Below the pieces are notes generated by a model. It had not been told where the DNA came from. It made no database searches and saw only the letters and a program-made list of their open reading frames with translations. Shown here in pieces: positions 44,876 through 52,893 of a stretch of 64,000 nucleotides of DNA (position 1 is the stretch's first letter; every line of letters starts with the position of its first letter). The position numbers and the translations under genes are program-made. Source of the stretch: a virus; IMG/VR virus record IMGVR_UViG_3300022744_000020, positions 124,001-188,000 of that record; one strand, 5' to 3'.

Positions 44876-45025
44876 ATGTTCGGTACTGCTGTGCGTGTTG
44901 TGCTTTGGGGTCTGGTCCTTGTTCAAGGAGCCCAACTGGTCGTTGGTGGTGTTCAAGCGGCTGCAAAGGGCATGAAGCTGCCCGATGAAGAACCCACCCA
45001 AGACGACGAACTCAATCAAGACTGA
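44876..45025 (+). CDS. Small single-span membrane protein, 49 residues
   Basis: ATG 44876 (MFGTAVRVVLWGLVLVQGA) with AAAGGA upstream is the start; the in-frame ATG at 44843 lacks a binding site and adds 11 polar residues. One hydrophobic span is followed by a Lys and then a strongly acidic tail (LPDEEPTQDDELNQD). Function unknown. It is probably cotranscribed with its neighbours. Confidence 0.65.
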   Translation: MFGTAVRVVLWGLVLVQGAQLVVGGVQAAAKGMKLPDEEPTQDDELNQD

Positions 45026-45061
45026 CTCTCTACCAACTCACTCCTGAAGAAAGGAACTCTC

Positions 45062-45289
45062 ATGATCCGCAATTCCGCTGTCACCCGTCCTGCAGCACTC
45101 AACCGGAAAAACCGCAAGGCCGCCAAGATCCGCGAGCGCAATACCGACGCCTGGGTCAAGGACCGCAAGGCTACCCGCGCCGCGGTGCTAGCCATCCAGG
45201 CAGCCCGACAAGGCAAGCCCGACAGCCACCCCTTCACCGACTCCGAGATGGAGATCACATCGAAGTACATCAACCAGTGCAAGGCGTAA
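45062..45289 (+). CDS. Small highly basic protein, 75 residues
   Basis: ATG 45062 follows AAGGA. The product is rich in Arg, Lys and Ala (NRKNRKAAKIRERNTD, KDRKATRAAVLAIQAARQG) and predicted helical. It could bind nucleic acid or act on a host DNA- or RNA-binding complex; no family recognised. It ends the copy C cassette. Confidence 0.65.
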   Translation: MIRNSAVTRPAALNRKNRKAAKIRERNTDAWVKDRKATRAAVLAIQAARQGKPDSHPFTDSEMEITSKYINQCKA

Positions 45290-45307
45290 CAGCCCGCACT
45301 GGTTGGG

Positions 45308-45336
45308 AAAGAAAGGCTTGGATAGCTTTCTTTTTT
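45308..45336 (+). terminator. Hairpin terminator
   Basis: AAAGAAAG and CTTTCTTT with a 10-base loop, followed by TTTTG. Confidence 0.6.
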
Positions 45337-45339
45337 GTT

Positions 45340-45889
45340 AAGATAAAAAACCTCGTTTTTTAAAAGGGTCCCTTCCCCCCTTTCCTCTTTCTCTTTCTCT
45401 TCCTTTCTTCCTCTCTCTTCCTTCTCCTCTTATAGGTTCCCTTTGGAAACCCTCCTTGATCTCCTCAACCATCTCTCTCTATCTATCTATCTCTATCTCT
45501 ATCTCCTTACCCCCCTACCCCCCAAAAGATATAGATAAACAAAGAAAAAAGAAAAATAAACAAAAAGAAAAAAGAGTTCGAACGAAGGTTCGAAAGGGAT
45601 AAAGACCAAGTATTTTCTTATAAGTTATATGTAATGTTGATTAAAATAGATAAAAAAGAAACACATTGTAGGATTTTATTTGTAAAATAAGAATTTGTGA
45701 GTAAAAAGAAAATCATGTCTTAGGCTTTTGGTTTTGTAAGGATGATGGATGTGGTTAGGGTAGGAAATACTAAACTTGTGTGGCCAAGCTCTGCTTGGCT
45801 TAATCCTCAGGAGATCTTGAGTACGCGCGTGGGCGGCGCGTTTTTATGATGTTGATGCATCGAGTAAGATTTTTAAAGGAGAGTAAGCA
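45340..45889. other. Gene-free region with strand-asymmetric pyrimidine/purine tracts
   Basis: About 550 bases without a convincing gene. 45361-45510 is nearly pure pyrimidine on the plus strand (repeats of TTTCTC, CTCTT, TATC), then 45533-45575 is nearly pure purine with rare T. A perfect hairpin TTCGAAC/GAAG/GTTCGAA lies at 45577-45594. Further on are AT-rich sequence (45600-45720), a perfect hairpin GCCAAGC/TCT/GCTTGGC at 45783-45799, and a short GC hairpin (CGCGC...GCGCG) followed by TTTTT near 45826-45846. A 35-codon ORF from 45742 is possible but weak. The last feature may be a terminator ahead of the gene at 45890. Confidence 0.6.
45471..45506. repeat. TATC/TCTC microsatellite-like tract
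   Basis: A run of ATCTCTCTCTATCTATCTAT and CTCTATCTCTATCTCC. It sits within the pyrimidine tract; an AGATATAGAT purine counterpart at 45537 could pair with it. Confidence 0.6.
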
Positions 45890-46240
45890 ATGAAACGCAA
45901 CAGAACCTTAGGGGACTGCAGAGTTTTGGTGAGTAGAGCAGACGCAGAGAACTTCATGAGCATTACACATTCCCCAACAATGAACTCTTGGGCTAGTCTG
46001 AGTCTAAGAGCTGGAGAAGTAGTGGTGTCAGTAGAGCCTCCTTTGGCTGATTTAATCTTTATCAAGCAAGACTTGAGTTGGATCGTCCGAAGCATGGAGG
46101 ACGGCTCTAGGTTGATTTCATTTGCCAGTGACGGGGAGCTATGCTGCGGCTACTGGGTGAGCCAGATTTTAGTGAAGCCGGATGTAGCCAGGTTTGTTCG
46201 TCCTAATGAACGCTTTTTAGGACATACATCATCCACGTGA
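45890..46240 (+). CDS. Unknown small protein, 116 residues
   Basis: ATG 45890 follows AAAGGAGA, one of the strongest ribosome binding sites in the region. The protein is mixed alpha/beta, with several Cys and Ser residues. No family known. It is the first gene after the gene-free region, 23 bases ahead of a trio of paralogues. Confidence 0.65.
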   Translation: MKRNRTLGDCRVLVSRADAENFMSITHSPTMNSWASLSLRAGEVVVSVEPPLADLIFIKQDLSWIVRSMEDGSRLISFASDGELCCGYWVSQILVKPDVARFVRPNERFLGHTSST

Positions 46241-46263
46241 CAAGTACCTAACGGAGTAAATTA

Positions 46264-46683
46264 GTGAGTACACTGCTTAACCCAGCCGAGCTGAGTGAGA
46301 TTGCGTTCTTTCACCCGGTGAGCAGCAAGGTATGGCTGATGGATGCCACCGAGCAAGAAAAGGAACATTACCGAAGATTCAAGGCGTGTCCTTGGGGGTG
46401 TGTGAAAAGGCTGTTTCCTTTACCGGACGGACAGCTATCAACCAAACTCATCACAATTAATTCTTTCGGGAGCAAGAATCGATTGGGCATGCACGATTAC
46501 TTGATATTCGGCTACGACAACCACGCATGTCCTCCCGGAGTATTCCGCCCGACGGTAAGCGGCTACGCTGCTGTGGGTAAAAGCACATCCCTGTTAGAAA
46601 TCTGGCGTCACAAACCGTACGCGGTAGAGCAAATGCTCAAAGATCTTGTCTCCGTGCACTATCAAATCTGCCCTGAACTCTGA
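46264..46683 (+). CDS. NPWGC-family paralogue 1, 139 residues
   Basis: It starts at GTG 46264 behind CGGAG. Along with the next two genes it shares an order of motifs: LLNPAELSEIAFF, then FKACPWGCVKRL, TINSFGSKNR, YLIFGYDNHACPPGVFRP, and a C-terminal helix with EIWRHKP and MLKDLVSVHY. The family is unknown to me. The three genes are a tandem triplication and probably dosage- or specificity-related. The CPWGC element (residues about 42-46) is the most conserved. Confidence 0.7.
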   Translation: MSTLLNPAELSEIAFFHPVSSKVWLMDATEQEKEHYRRFKACPWGCVKRLFPLPDGQLSTKLITINSFGSKNRLGMHDYLIFGYDNHACPPGVFRPTVSGYAAVGKSTSLLEIWRHKPYAVEQMLKDLVSVHYQICPEL

Positions 46684-46692
46684 GGAAGCACC

Positions 46693-47064
46693 ATGACCTA
46701 CACCCTACTCACCCCGGAAGAACTTCGTGACATTGACTTCTACGTCCCTTCCTTGGAAGATCCTGAATTGAATCCTGCACGACTGAAGTGTGCCGAGAAG
46801 TTCAAGACCAACCCCTGGGGCTGCGTCAAGTTCGTTGACCGCAAGTCCGGAAAGACGAAGTTCTTGTCGGTCGATTCGTTCAGCAGCAAAACCCCTGGCC
46901 GCACCAACGTGGTTGTCTACGGGTTCGAAGAACTGGACGGTCAGTACAACCCGATTGCGTTGGGAATTCTGACCCACGATGCCATTCGCACATTGACTGA
47001 AGTCTGGGAGAAAGATCCTTCTTCGGTTCGGTTCCTGGTGAAGTGCCTCTCGACGCTTTACTGA
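46693..47064 (+). CDS. NPWGC-family paralogue 2, 123 residues
   Basis: It has LLTPEELRDIDFY, FKTNPWGCVKFV, SVDSFSSKTPG, VVYGFEELDGQYNPIALG and a C-terminal helix (EVWEKDPSSVRFLVKCLSTLY). The segment GYDNHAC of paralogue 1 is here GFEELDG. The start is preceded by AGGAAG. It is coupled with its neighbours by short gaps of 9 and 19 bases. Confidence 0.7.
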   Translation: MTYTLLTPEELRDIDFYVPSLEDPELNPARLKCAEKFKTNPWGCVKFVDRKSGKTKFLSVDSFSSKTPGRTNVVVYGFEELDGQYNPIALGILTHDAIRTLTEVWEKDPSSVRFLVKCLSTLY

Positions 47065-47083
47065 AGCATCCAAGGAGTTAGAC

Positions 47084-47491
47084 GTGCCGCCTAAATTCAT
47101 CAAGCTTCTCACACCGCAAGAAATCCAAGCGATGGGGTTCAATAAAGACAGATCCCATCAGATTCTCCCCGATTTGGCCGCTCATTATCAGCGATTCTCT
47201 ACAAACCCGTGGGGTTGTGCGCTGATCGAGGTGGACGATCGCGGCGTTGTTGGAAACAAGGTAAACAAATATCTCAGCATCGACACAGTTGCACGCGGGG
47301 ACGATGGGGTTCTGCATTGGCTGGTTTACGGTTACGATGACTTTGGATGTCAAGAAGGAGAATATCGCCCCATTACGGTATTGGAAGCACCCGCTTACGC
47401 GGAAATACTTCAGCTCTATCAAGAGCATCCAAAGCTTTTGACGAACCTGTTAGAAACCCTCCATTTGAACCTTGGCCAGATCTTTCTTTGA
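47084..47491 (+). CDS. NPWGC-family paralogue 3, 135 residues
   Basis: GTG 47084 is the start, with AAGGAG upstream. It has LLTPQEIQAMGFN, FSTNPWGCALIEV, SIDTVARGDDG, YGYDDFGCQEGEYRPI and the C-terminal helix LYQEHPKLLTNLLETL. Closest to paralogue 1 in the GYD...C segment. Function unknown. Confidence 0.7.
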   Translation: MPPKFIKLLTPQEIQAMGFNKDRSHQILPDLAAHYQRFSTNPWGCALIEVDDRGVVGNKVNKYLSIDTVARGDDGVLHWLVYGYDDFGCQEGEYRPITVLEAPAYAEILQLYQEHPKLLTNLLETLHLNLGQIFL

Positions 47492-47501
47492 TCGCTCAAT
47501 C

Positions 47502-47864
47502 ATGATTCCTTCCAACTCCCCCATTCTCTTTGGTTCTCTGCTGCGTACGCTGGAGAACATGGATCCTGATGCTGAAATACAGCACCTGGCATTTCCCCAC
47601 AGTTACCGTGGCTACCATGAAGACCTGGCTCTCGAGCTGATTCCGGGTGAGCGCATGCTCGCCAAGAATCTCCATGTGGTTCTGAAAAACTTCTACGCCG
47701 AACTGATCGACGGAGAGATGCCAGGACACAAAGGAGGATCGCATGAATTCTCCTACAAGAGCCGCGTCTGGGTGGTTTACGAAATGGGACAACTTGCGTC
47801 CTATGCTTTTCTGGGGTTCAACCCTGACGGAGACGTGCTTTTCTCGGAGGTTGAGATTAGCTGA
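47502..47864 (+). CDS. Conserved phage protein of the SYRGYxxDLAL type, 120 residues
   Basis: ATG 47502 (MIPSNSPILFGSLLRTL) is chosen; the open frame begins 30 bases earlier without a binding site. The pattern LRTLENMDPDAEIQHLAF, then SYRGYHEDLALEL, GHKGGSHEFSYKSRVWVV and a final strand is a short conserved protein that I recognise from many phages of Gram-negative hosts. Its function is unknown. Confidence 0.65.
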   Translation: MIPSNSPILFGSLLRTLENMDPDAEIQHLAFPHSYRGYHEDLALELIPGERMLAKNLHVVLKNFYAELIDGEMPGHKGGSHEFSYKSRVWVVYEMGQLASYAFLGFNPDGDVLFSEVEIS

Positions 47865-47960
47865 AGAATACCAATCCATCACCAGTAGGAGTCCCCACGA
47901 AAACAAAGAACTAAAATCTTCACCCGTCCTTAAACCAACCGATCCAACAGCGAAACCATC

Positions 47961-49004
47961 ATGACCAATCCGACCACCCCCATTGTATCCACCAACGAAC
48001 GCGTGCACTTCCTTGAAGGCTTTCAAGACATTCTCGCTAATCCTCCGACGACGGGCAGTCTCGTTCGGACCTGGGTTCCGGCCGGCGACAAAAGCGAGAA
48101 CATCGTCGCCCGGTGCAGTAACGGCCTGCTTTTGTCGTTGTCGTTCCTTCATCGAAACGATTTCACGGCGACCATACTGAACCGACCCGAAGACGTCTTG
48201 CCCAAGACGATCTCCGGCTGCGTTCGCCTGATCAGCGTCCAGTATGTGATCGAGGTCAGCTCGTCTGCTGCCGATGAACCACAACTGGTGGCACTGCCGA
48301 CCGCACTCCCCGGACAGGCCGCAGAGGTGTTTGACGAGTACCTGAGTCGAAATGCACATGTGCTCAACCGCGTTGCTTTGGTCGGCCGAATCTTCGAAGT
48401 GATGTTTCACGAATTTGAGACGAATGTCAACTGGGAGGTCAAGAAAAAGAAAGACATTCCGGAACATGTGCTTCCGTGCCTTCCCGAATCCTGGGATCGC
48501 GTGGTGATCATGTACGAGACCCGGCAGGTTGATCCGTTTGCTACAAGTCTTGAAAAGAGGCCCTACTTCCTGCGCTTCTCTTTTCCAGGAATTTTCGGGA
48601 CCCACGTCTGTCGCATCTTGAACGGTCGCCGCATGGAAGAGTTGGTGCAAACCGTCGGCTTTCACCCGCCGCCGAGGGTGAGCACCCTCCAGATCTCGCC
48701 ATTCTGGATTCTGCCCCGCCGCCCGATCCAGTCTCTCACGATCTCCTACGACTCGACTGAAGCGGGGAAGGAGGATTCCGGAATTTGGGTTCAGTCCAAC
48801 GAGCAACCCAAACGGATCAATTTCCATTTCCTGGAGATCCGCGCACCCAAAGAAGTCAACGTCTGGGTGGGAGCGATAGAGGATTACTGGGGAGAGAAAA
48901 TAATCCCGGATGGTCTCTGCTTCGCCCTGCGTAACCCCACGGCGGAAGACTTCACTCAAACTGCCCTCGCTATGGAGATCGACGTCGAAATCAAAGAGGT
49001 TTAA
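47961..49004 (+). CDS. Unknown protein, 347 residues
   Basis: Soluble, beta-rich, with short aromatic segments (FHPPPRVSTLQISPFWILPR). No family recognised. The leader is A/C-rich (CCAACAGCGAAACCATC) without a Shine-Dalgarno. A long open frame also exists on the opposite strand (47496-48959), but it lacks a binding site and covers three plus-strand genes, so I treat it as a by-product of codon bias. Confidence 0.65.
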   Translation: MTNPTTPIVSTNERVHFLEGFQDILANPPTTGSLVRTWVPAGDKSENIVARCSNGLLLSLSFLHRNDFTATILNRPEDVLPKTISGCVRLISVQYVIEVSSSAADEPQLVALPTALPGQAAEVFDEYLSRNAHVLNRVALVGRIFEVMFHEFETNVNWEVKKKKDIPEHVLPCLPESWDRVVIMYETRQVDPFATSLEKRPYFLRFSFPGIFGTHVCRILNGRRMEELVQTVGFHPPPRVSTLQISPFWILPRRPIQSLTISYDSTEAGKEDSGIWVQSNEQPKRINFHFLEIRAPKEVNVWVGAIEDYWGEKIIPDGLCFALRNPTAEDFTQTALAMEIDVEIKEV

Positions 49005-49041
49005 GACCTAGAAAAATTACATATGTTCTGTGGAGGAGTGC

Positions 49042-49317
49042 GTGCATCTCTTCGATCGCCTTAGTCTGTCTTCATTGAGTCGCCACATGGTTGCGCCGGC
49101 CCTTCATTGGGCGGCCACGGCAGTTACCAATCGCGCCTCGGAGCTACCCATCATCCCGGTTTTCCTGATCGCCGCTCAACGCCTGCCGAATGTCTCCCGG
49201 CGTCGCGTTGTCCGATCGGTATCGGCGCAAAAGCTGATGGACGGCCCAGCCGCATGGTCCAACCTGATCGATGGATTGGCCTTAATCCCGGGAGGGAATT
49301 TGGTCGAAACTTCTTGA
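49042..49317 (+). CDS. Possible small protein, 91 residues
   Basis: GTG 49042 has TGGAGG five bases upstream. The product is rich in Arg, Leu and Ala, without recognisable domains, and is unlike its neighbours in composition (more hydrophobic and basic). It may be a real accessory gene or a chance open frame in the 400 bases between 49005 and the terminator at 49418. Confidence 0.35.
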   Translation: MHLFDRLSLSSLSRHMVAPALHWAATAVTNRASELPIIPVFLIAAQRLPNVSRRRVVRSVSAQKLMDGPAAWSNLIDGLALIPGGNLVETS

Positions 49318-49417
49318 GATCGGCGATTCGTGCTCGACAGTCTGACGTTCGGATCTCTGGCGACATTGCCACTAGAGGTTCCGTCGAAGTTCGCTCTCCT
49401 CCACACCCCTTTTAAAG

Positions 49418-49458
49418 ACACCCCCAACACTACGTGTAATGCGTAGTGTTGGGGGTGT
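49418..49458 (+). terminator. Hairpin terminator
   Basis: A perfect 17-bp stem (ACACCCCCAACACTACG and its complement) with a 7-base loop. Confidence 0.85.
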
Positions 49459-49562
49459 TGTATGTTCGACCTTATTTATTTACAAGGTTAAGACATAAAA
49501 GTGGATGACTCAAGCCTTACTTCCATTTAACGAGTTGTCCCATCAAGAAAAGGATCCTACAC

Positions 49563-49949
49563 ATGAGCACCGTCAATATCGCTGGTCTGGACAAAGCTGA
49601 ACTCCTGATGCGCGCCTTCAACGCATCCAAACAACAAGGTCTCGGCCTGGCTGACCCGCTCGGTCGGCAAGACATGACGATCGATCAGGCTCGCGCCATC
49701 GCCACGCAGGGACCAATGGTGTATGACTACCTGCACGGTCGAGTCTTGAAGATCGATATCTCTGGCAATGAGGTCCGAACGTACGCGTACAACCGCGACG
49801 TTGGTCTGGGCGCATTGGAAAAGATCGTCGATGACATGCGCTCTGGTGTCGTGGCCCCTCCGCCGAAACTCGATCGTGAACCTCTCGAGTTCGATGCCGA
49901 GAAGTTCGCCCGCGAAAACCCCATCGAGATCCGGCCTCTGTGGAAATAA
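49563..49949 (+). CDS. GLxKAxLL-type small phage protein, 128 residues
   Basis: It carries AGLDKAELLMRAFNASKQQG, DPLGRQDMTIDQARA, YDYLHGRVLKIDISGNEV and YNRDVGLGALEKI, the full pattern of a small conserved phage/plasmid family of unknown function. A diverged copy is at 15482-15844. AAGGA lies 9 bases before the ATG. It stands alone between two terminators. Confidence 0.75.
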   Translation: MSTVNIAGLDKAELLMRAFNASKQQGLGLADPLGRQDMTIDQARAIATQGPMVYDYLHGRVLKIDISGNEVRTYAYNRDVGLGALEKIVDDMRSGVVAPPPKLDREPLEFDAEKFARENPIEIRPLWK

Positions 49950-50047
49950 GTCTAAACCAATAAATAAATAATCCAAACCCCATCCTGTGACAAAGGGCGC
50001 TGGTGGTGTGGAATCCATTCGAGTCATGTCGCTGTTGGTTTAAGTTA

Positions 50048-50090
50048 ACGCCCTTAGCACTCTTGTGCTAAGGGCGTCTTTTTATTTTTT
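50048..50090 (+). terminator. Hairpin terminator
   Basis: A perfect 13-bp stem (ACGCCCTTAGCAC and its complement) with a TCTT loop, then CTTTTTATTTTTTT. Confidence 0.88.
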
Positions 50091-50103
50091 TGTCAAATAA
50101 AAC

Positions 50104-50134
50104 ATAGCCATATATCATCCAGGTAGTAGAGAAC
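50104..50134 (+). promoter_or_regulatory. CATATA-type phage promoter, copy E
   Basis: GCCATATATCATCCAGGTAG followed by TAGAGAAC. The core matches copies C, D and F; the downstream box is closer to copy F (GAGTAGAG) than to copies A-C. The start codon is 56 bases on. Confidence 0.5.
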
Positions 50135-50164
50135 CCAAGAACAATTTAAGTCTAACCAAACAAC

Positions 50165-50842
50165 ATGCCACCCCTCCTGACTTTCCTAAAGAAATCCATC
50201 ATTGCTCTGCACCGACTCCATCAGGATGGCGTTTGGGATTGGGAGCAAAAGGTCATTCCCCCCGAGCATCCTTCCGGATTATTGCAAGAACAGATCCACA
50301 CGAAGCTATTGCTGAGAATGGCGGAGCTGATCAAGGAGAAGGTTGATTGTACCTCCTGCGTCTACCAAATGCTCTCAGAGCACGACTCTAGTCGTCTGGG
50401 GGTAGCAGACTACTCAGAGATTGAAAAATGCCTTGGTCGTCGTTTAAAGAAACCTGAAAATGGGCGATCTGGAGATTTTACGTTTCACCACCGAATAGAC
50501 TTATTCGTTGTAGCGAATGAATCTCGAACGATTGACCCCTACGAATTCCAGCAGTCGGCAAAGCGGTCAATCGATGTCATCAATGCCGCCCTGGCGAGAT
50601 TGGCCCAACCGATCCCATGGCTGTCCTTGACCCAGACGTTGAAGTTCAAGCAGTATCGACCTAAAGGGCCTCAAAATCCATTCGAGCTGTACTACGAGTT
50701 GTTTTTTAGCGGGGTCATCCTAGACCCTGGCCTTTCTGAAGCCAAGGCCGATGAGCTTCGTAGAACCATGATCCGTGCAGGTCACGGCGATTTGAAGGTA
50801 CCAACCTATACGGGTGGTTGGTTAGACCTTCGAGATCTTTAA
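50165..50842 (+). CDS. Unknown protein, 225 residues
   Basis: Soluble, mixed alpha/beta with a helical N-terminal half. No family recognised. The leader (CTAACCAAACAACATG) is A/C-rich with no Shine-Dalgarno. It starts a run of closely spaced plus-strand genes that reaches the terminator at 56528, probably one long transcript from copy E. Confidence 0.65.
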   Translation: MPPLLTFLKKSIIALHRLHQDGVWDWEQKVIPPEHPSGLLQEQIHTKLLLRMAELIKEKVDCTSCVYQMLSEHDSSRLGVADYSEIEKCLGRRLKKPENGRSGDFTFHHRIDLFVVANESRTIDPYEFQQSAKRSIDVINAALARLAQPIPWLSLTQTLKFKQYRPKGPQNPFELYYELFFSGVILDPGLSEAKADELRRTMIRAGHGDLKVPTYTGGWLDLRDL

Positions 50843-50864
50843 TACCCGAACACTGGAGTCACCC

Positions 50865-51482
50865 ATGTTGATCATTTCTCACCGTGTAGCCGATGCCGAC
50901 GTCACCTCCATCGGCTATCGGTACGATCCTGAAAAGGATATCCGCTACATGATCTTTGGACAAACACAACAAATCGGTTGTACGATGTATCTGGTCTATG
51001 ACCGCGACACGATGGAGTTGGAGCAGTATTTCAGTCTCCGTCCAGGTATCGTGGTTAACGAGTTGCTGTTTTCCGGACCAAAGGAGCGCTGGTTTAACTC
51101 CGAGCACTTCATTCGGTCTTTCAAGGTAAAACTTCTCAAGATGACTGAGTCCGCCCCGAAGACGATCGAAGAGGGAGAAGAATCTCCCGACGCAATATCT
51201 GGACAATGGAACGAAGCCACCTTTCAAACTTACCTGAAAGAAATGACGTCTCCTCCAGTGCGAAATTGGAAAATCGGTTTTGAATCTTCAGGCAATAAAG
51301 ATCCTTACGAGTTGCTGCAGATCAGTTATAGCGCATTCCCGCTTCACCTTGACAAAAATGGAGAATTGAAGGGATTAGTTAAAGAATCCCACGATTTTGA
51401 GTTGTTTGTGTACCTTACTTGTCGTCTGCGTTCAGACGACCGTGCTAAAAGAATAAAGGCTTCTGGCCTCGTCGTTGTTTAA
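50865..51482 (+). CDS. Unknown protein, 205 residues
   Basis: Beta-rich N-terminal half (YMIFGQTQQIGCTMYLVYDR), a disordered acidic linker near 105-120 (PKTIEEGEESPDA), and a second beta-rich part. No family known. CGGTG-type upstream sequence is weak (ACACTGGAGTCACCC with GGAG at good spacing). It belongs to the 50-56 kb gene run. Confidence 0.65.
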   Translation: MLIISHRVADADVTSIGYRYDPEKDIRYMIFGQTQQIGCTMYLVYDRDTMELEQYFSLRPGIVVNELLFSGPKERWFNSEHFIRSFKVKLLKMTESAPKTIEEGEESPDAISGQWNEATFQTYLKEMTSPPVRNWKIGFESSGNKDPYELLQISYSAFPLHLDKNGELKGLVKESHDFELFVYLTCRLRSDDRAKRIKASGLVVV

Positions 51483-51502
51483 TTCCACCCGGAGAAATAC
51501 CC

Positions 51503-52186
51503 ATGAAAAACATCCTCGCATTCTCGACCTACCTGGCTTCTCAAATCGAAGAAGGCCAACGAACCAACACGGAGTCGGTCGCCAATGCGGTTATTCTGCA
51601 AAACCAGGATGTGGCCCGGAAAGCAGTACATCGCTTCATTGAAGTTGTGAATCTATTTATCGAGAATCCTCAAAACAAAGCGTGGGTATCTGGAGCCAGT
51701 ACGCTTTTCACGACTGAAAGAGATCCTGAAATCAGAAACCCGTACCTTCCGGATGGTCAAGAAGAAACGACCGATAACCCGGTCATGGCGATGTCGTTCG
51801 TCATTAAGTTCAAGACTGTGCATGCCCATGAACTGGTGAAGAAATCCCAGTTCCGTGGGAGTTACGCTATTCAGGATCGATTCATTCAAATACTGATGAC
51901 GATTCTGATCAAGTATCTGTCCATCACGAAAAATCAAACTCGTCGTGATTATGGTCAAATCCAAGGGAAATACCAATACCAACAAACACAGGAAGAGGGT
52001 GGAGAGGTTGTTCTCAAGGTTCTCTACCTTTTCGATACTCCTTCGTTCTACCGGCTCTGCCGGATCGATGTCCCGACATCGCCGCTGGACGTTATCGAAG
52101 AAGAAATTCGCGAGACCGGATTCAGCCTGTCAGTGGAAGCGATAACGGAGTTTGAAACCCGATACAAAGCCAAGAGCTTCATCTGA
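51503..52186 (+). CDS. Unknown protein, 227 residues
   Basis: CCGGAGA is upstream of ATG 51503. The N-terminus is helical (LASQIEEGQRTNTESVANAV), the C-terminal half is mixed. The general plan (helical start, beta-rich end, size) is like the two genes before it, but I see no convincing sequence match. Function unknown. Confidence 0.65.
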   Translation: MKNILAFSTYLASQIEEGQRTNTESVANAVILQNQDVARKAVHRFIEVVNLFIENPQNKAWVSGASTLFTTERDPEIRNPYLPDGQEETTDNPVMAMSFVIKFKTVHAHELVKKSQFRGSYAIQDRFIQILMTILIKYLSITKNQTRRDYGQIQGKYQYQQTQEEGGEVVLKVLYLFDTPSFYRLCRIDVPTSPLDVIEEEIRETGFSLSVEAITEFETRYKAKSFI

Positions 52187-52209
52187 CCACCCCCTTTATT
52201 GGTGACGAC

Positions 52210-52875
52210 ATGACTATCGACAAACCCTCCGAAGACTCCAATCCGTTCCCGGGCGTGCTTAAAAGCGTGATTCGGGATGCTGTCGATCTCCAGCAACCAA
52301 CGCTGAAATTCCCCCGCTTTACCGGAAAGCCTCGAATTGAAAACAAAGACGGTTGTTGGATGCCGTACCAAACTGACCCCGTTTTCCTCGCACACCTGAA
52401 AGAACAAAAGGAAGAATATGCCCTTGACGTTTGGGGTTGTCCTGAGGATGGGCCCGAGAAATTCAACGGCACCTACTGGTTCGATACGGCAGATGAGCTG
52501 TGGTTGTATAAAGAGAAACTCTCAGCACTTCAGACAGGTGCCAGCTCTGCCTCCTTTGGTCGTGCAGTGAGGGCGAAAACCTTGGTCGAAGCGACCATGA
52601 AGTTACCCACCGGGGAAGAGTACGTCGTACACGAGGAAATTGGTTACGCATATCCTCCCGATGTCGCTCGTTACATGTACGTTGACGGCAACTACGGCTG
52701 TGACTGCAATCGCAGCATCAAACTGAGGAGAATGGGGGTGGATATCCCCGAACACGACTGCGGAGAAGTGATCGCCACGACCAAGGTGCGCGTATTTCTC
52801 GACTGGGGCGACGGTAAGAAGTTCGAGGTTCAAGGTCTTGAAAAAGGCGACATATATCCCGGCGAAGTAGGCTAA
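52210..52875 (+). CDS. Unknown protein with NYGCDCNR motif, 221 residues
   Basis: The C-terminal part holds YMYVDGNYGCDCNRSIKL followed by DIPEHDCGE, giving three Cys and a His in a short span: a likely metal site in a pattern that recurs in small phage proteins of unknown function. The N-terminal half is polar with a WGCPEDGPEKFNG segment. No enzymatic motif known to me. Confidence 0.6.
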   Translation: MTIDKPSEDSNPFPGVLKSVIRDAVDLQQPTLKFPRFTGKPRIENKDGCWMPYQTDPVFLAHLKEQKEEYALDVWGCPEDGPEKFNGTYWFDTADELWLYKEKLSALQTGASSASFGRAVRAKTLVEATMKLPTGEEYVVHEEIGYAYPPDVARYMYVDGNYGCDCNRSIKLRRMGVDIPEHDCGEVIATTKVRVFLDWGDGKKFEVQGLEKGDIYPGEVG

Positions 52876-52893
52876 GCGAAGTAAGAGGAAAAG

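Noticed and set aside
45471-45506. TATC repeats considered as a CRISPR array
   Set aside because: The units are four to six bases and contiguous, without spacers; this is simple-sequence DNA.
45783-45799. Hairpin GCCAAGC/GCTTGGC considered as a tRNA arm
   Set aside because: No acceptor, D or T arm could be fitted around it, and no CCA or T-loop sequence is near. No tRNA was found elsewhere in the window.
45742-45849. A 35-codon ORF in the gene-free region
   Set aside because: The GTAAGG upstream is too close to the ATG, and the ORF runs through two hairpins. Kept only as a possibility within the intergenic entry.
47496-48959. Minus-strand open frame of 487 codons
   Set aside because: It covers several plus-strand genes, including one of a conserved phage family, and has no binding site.
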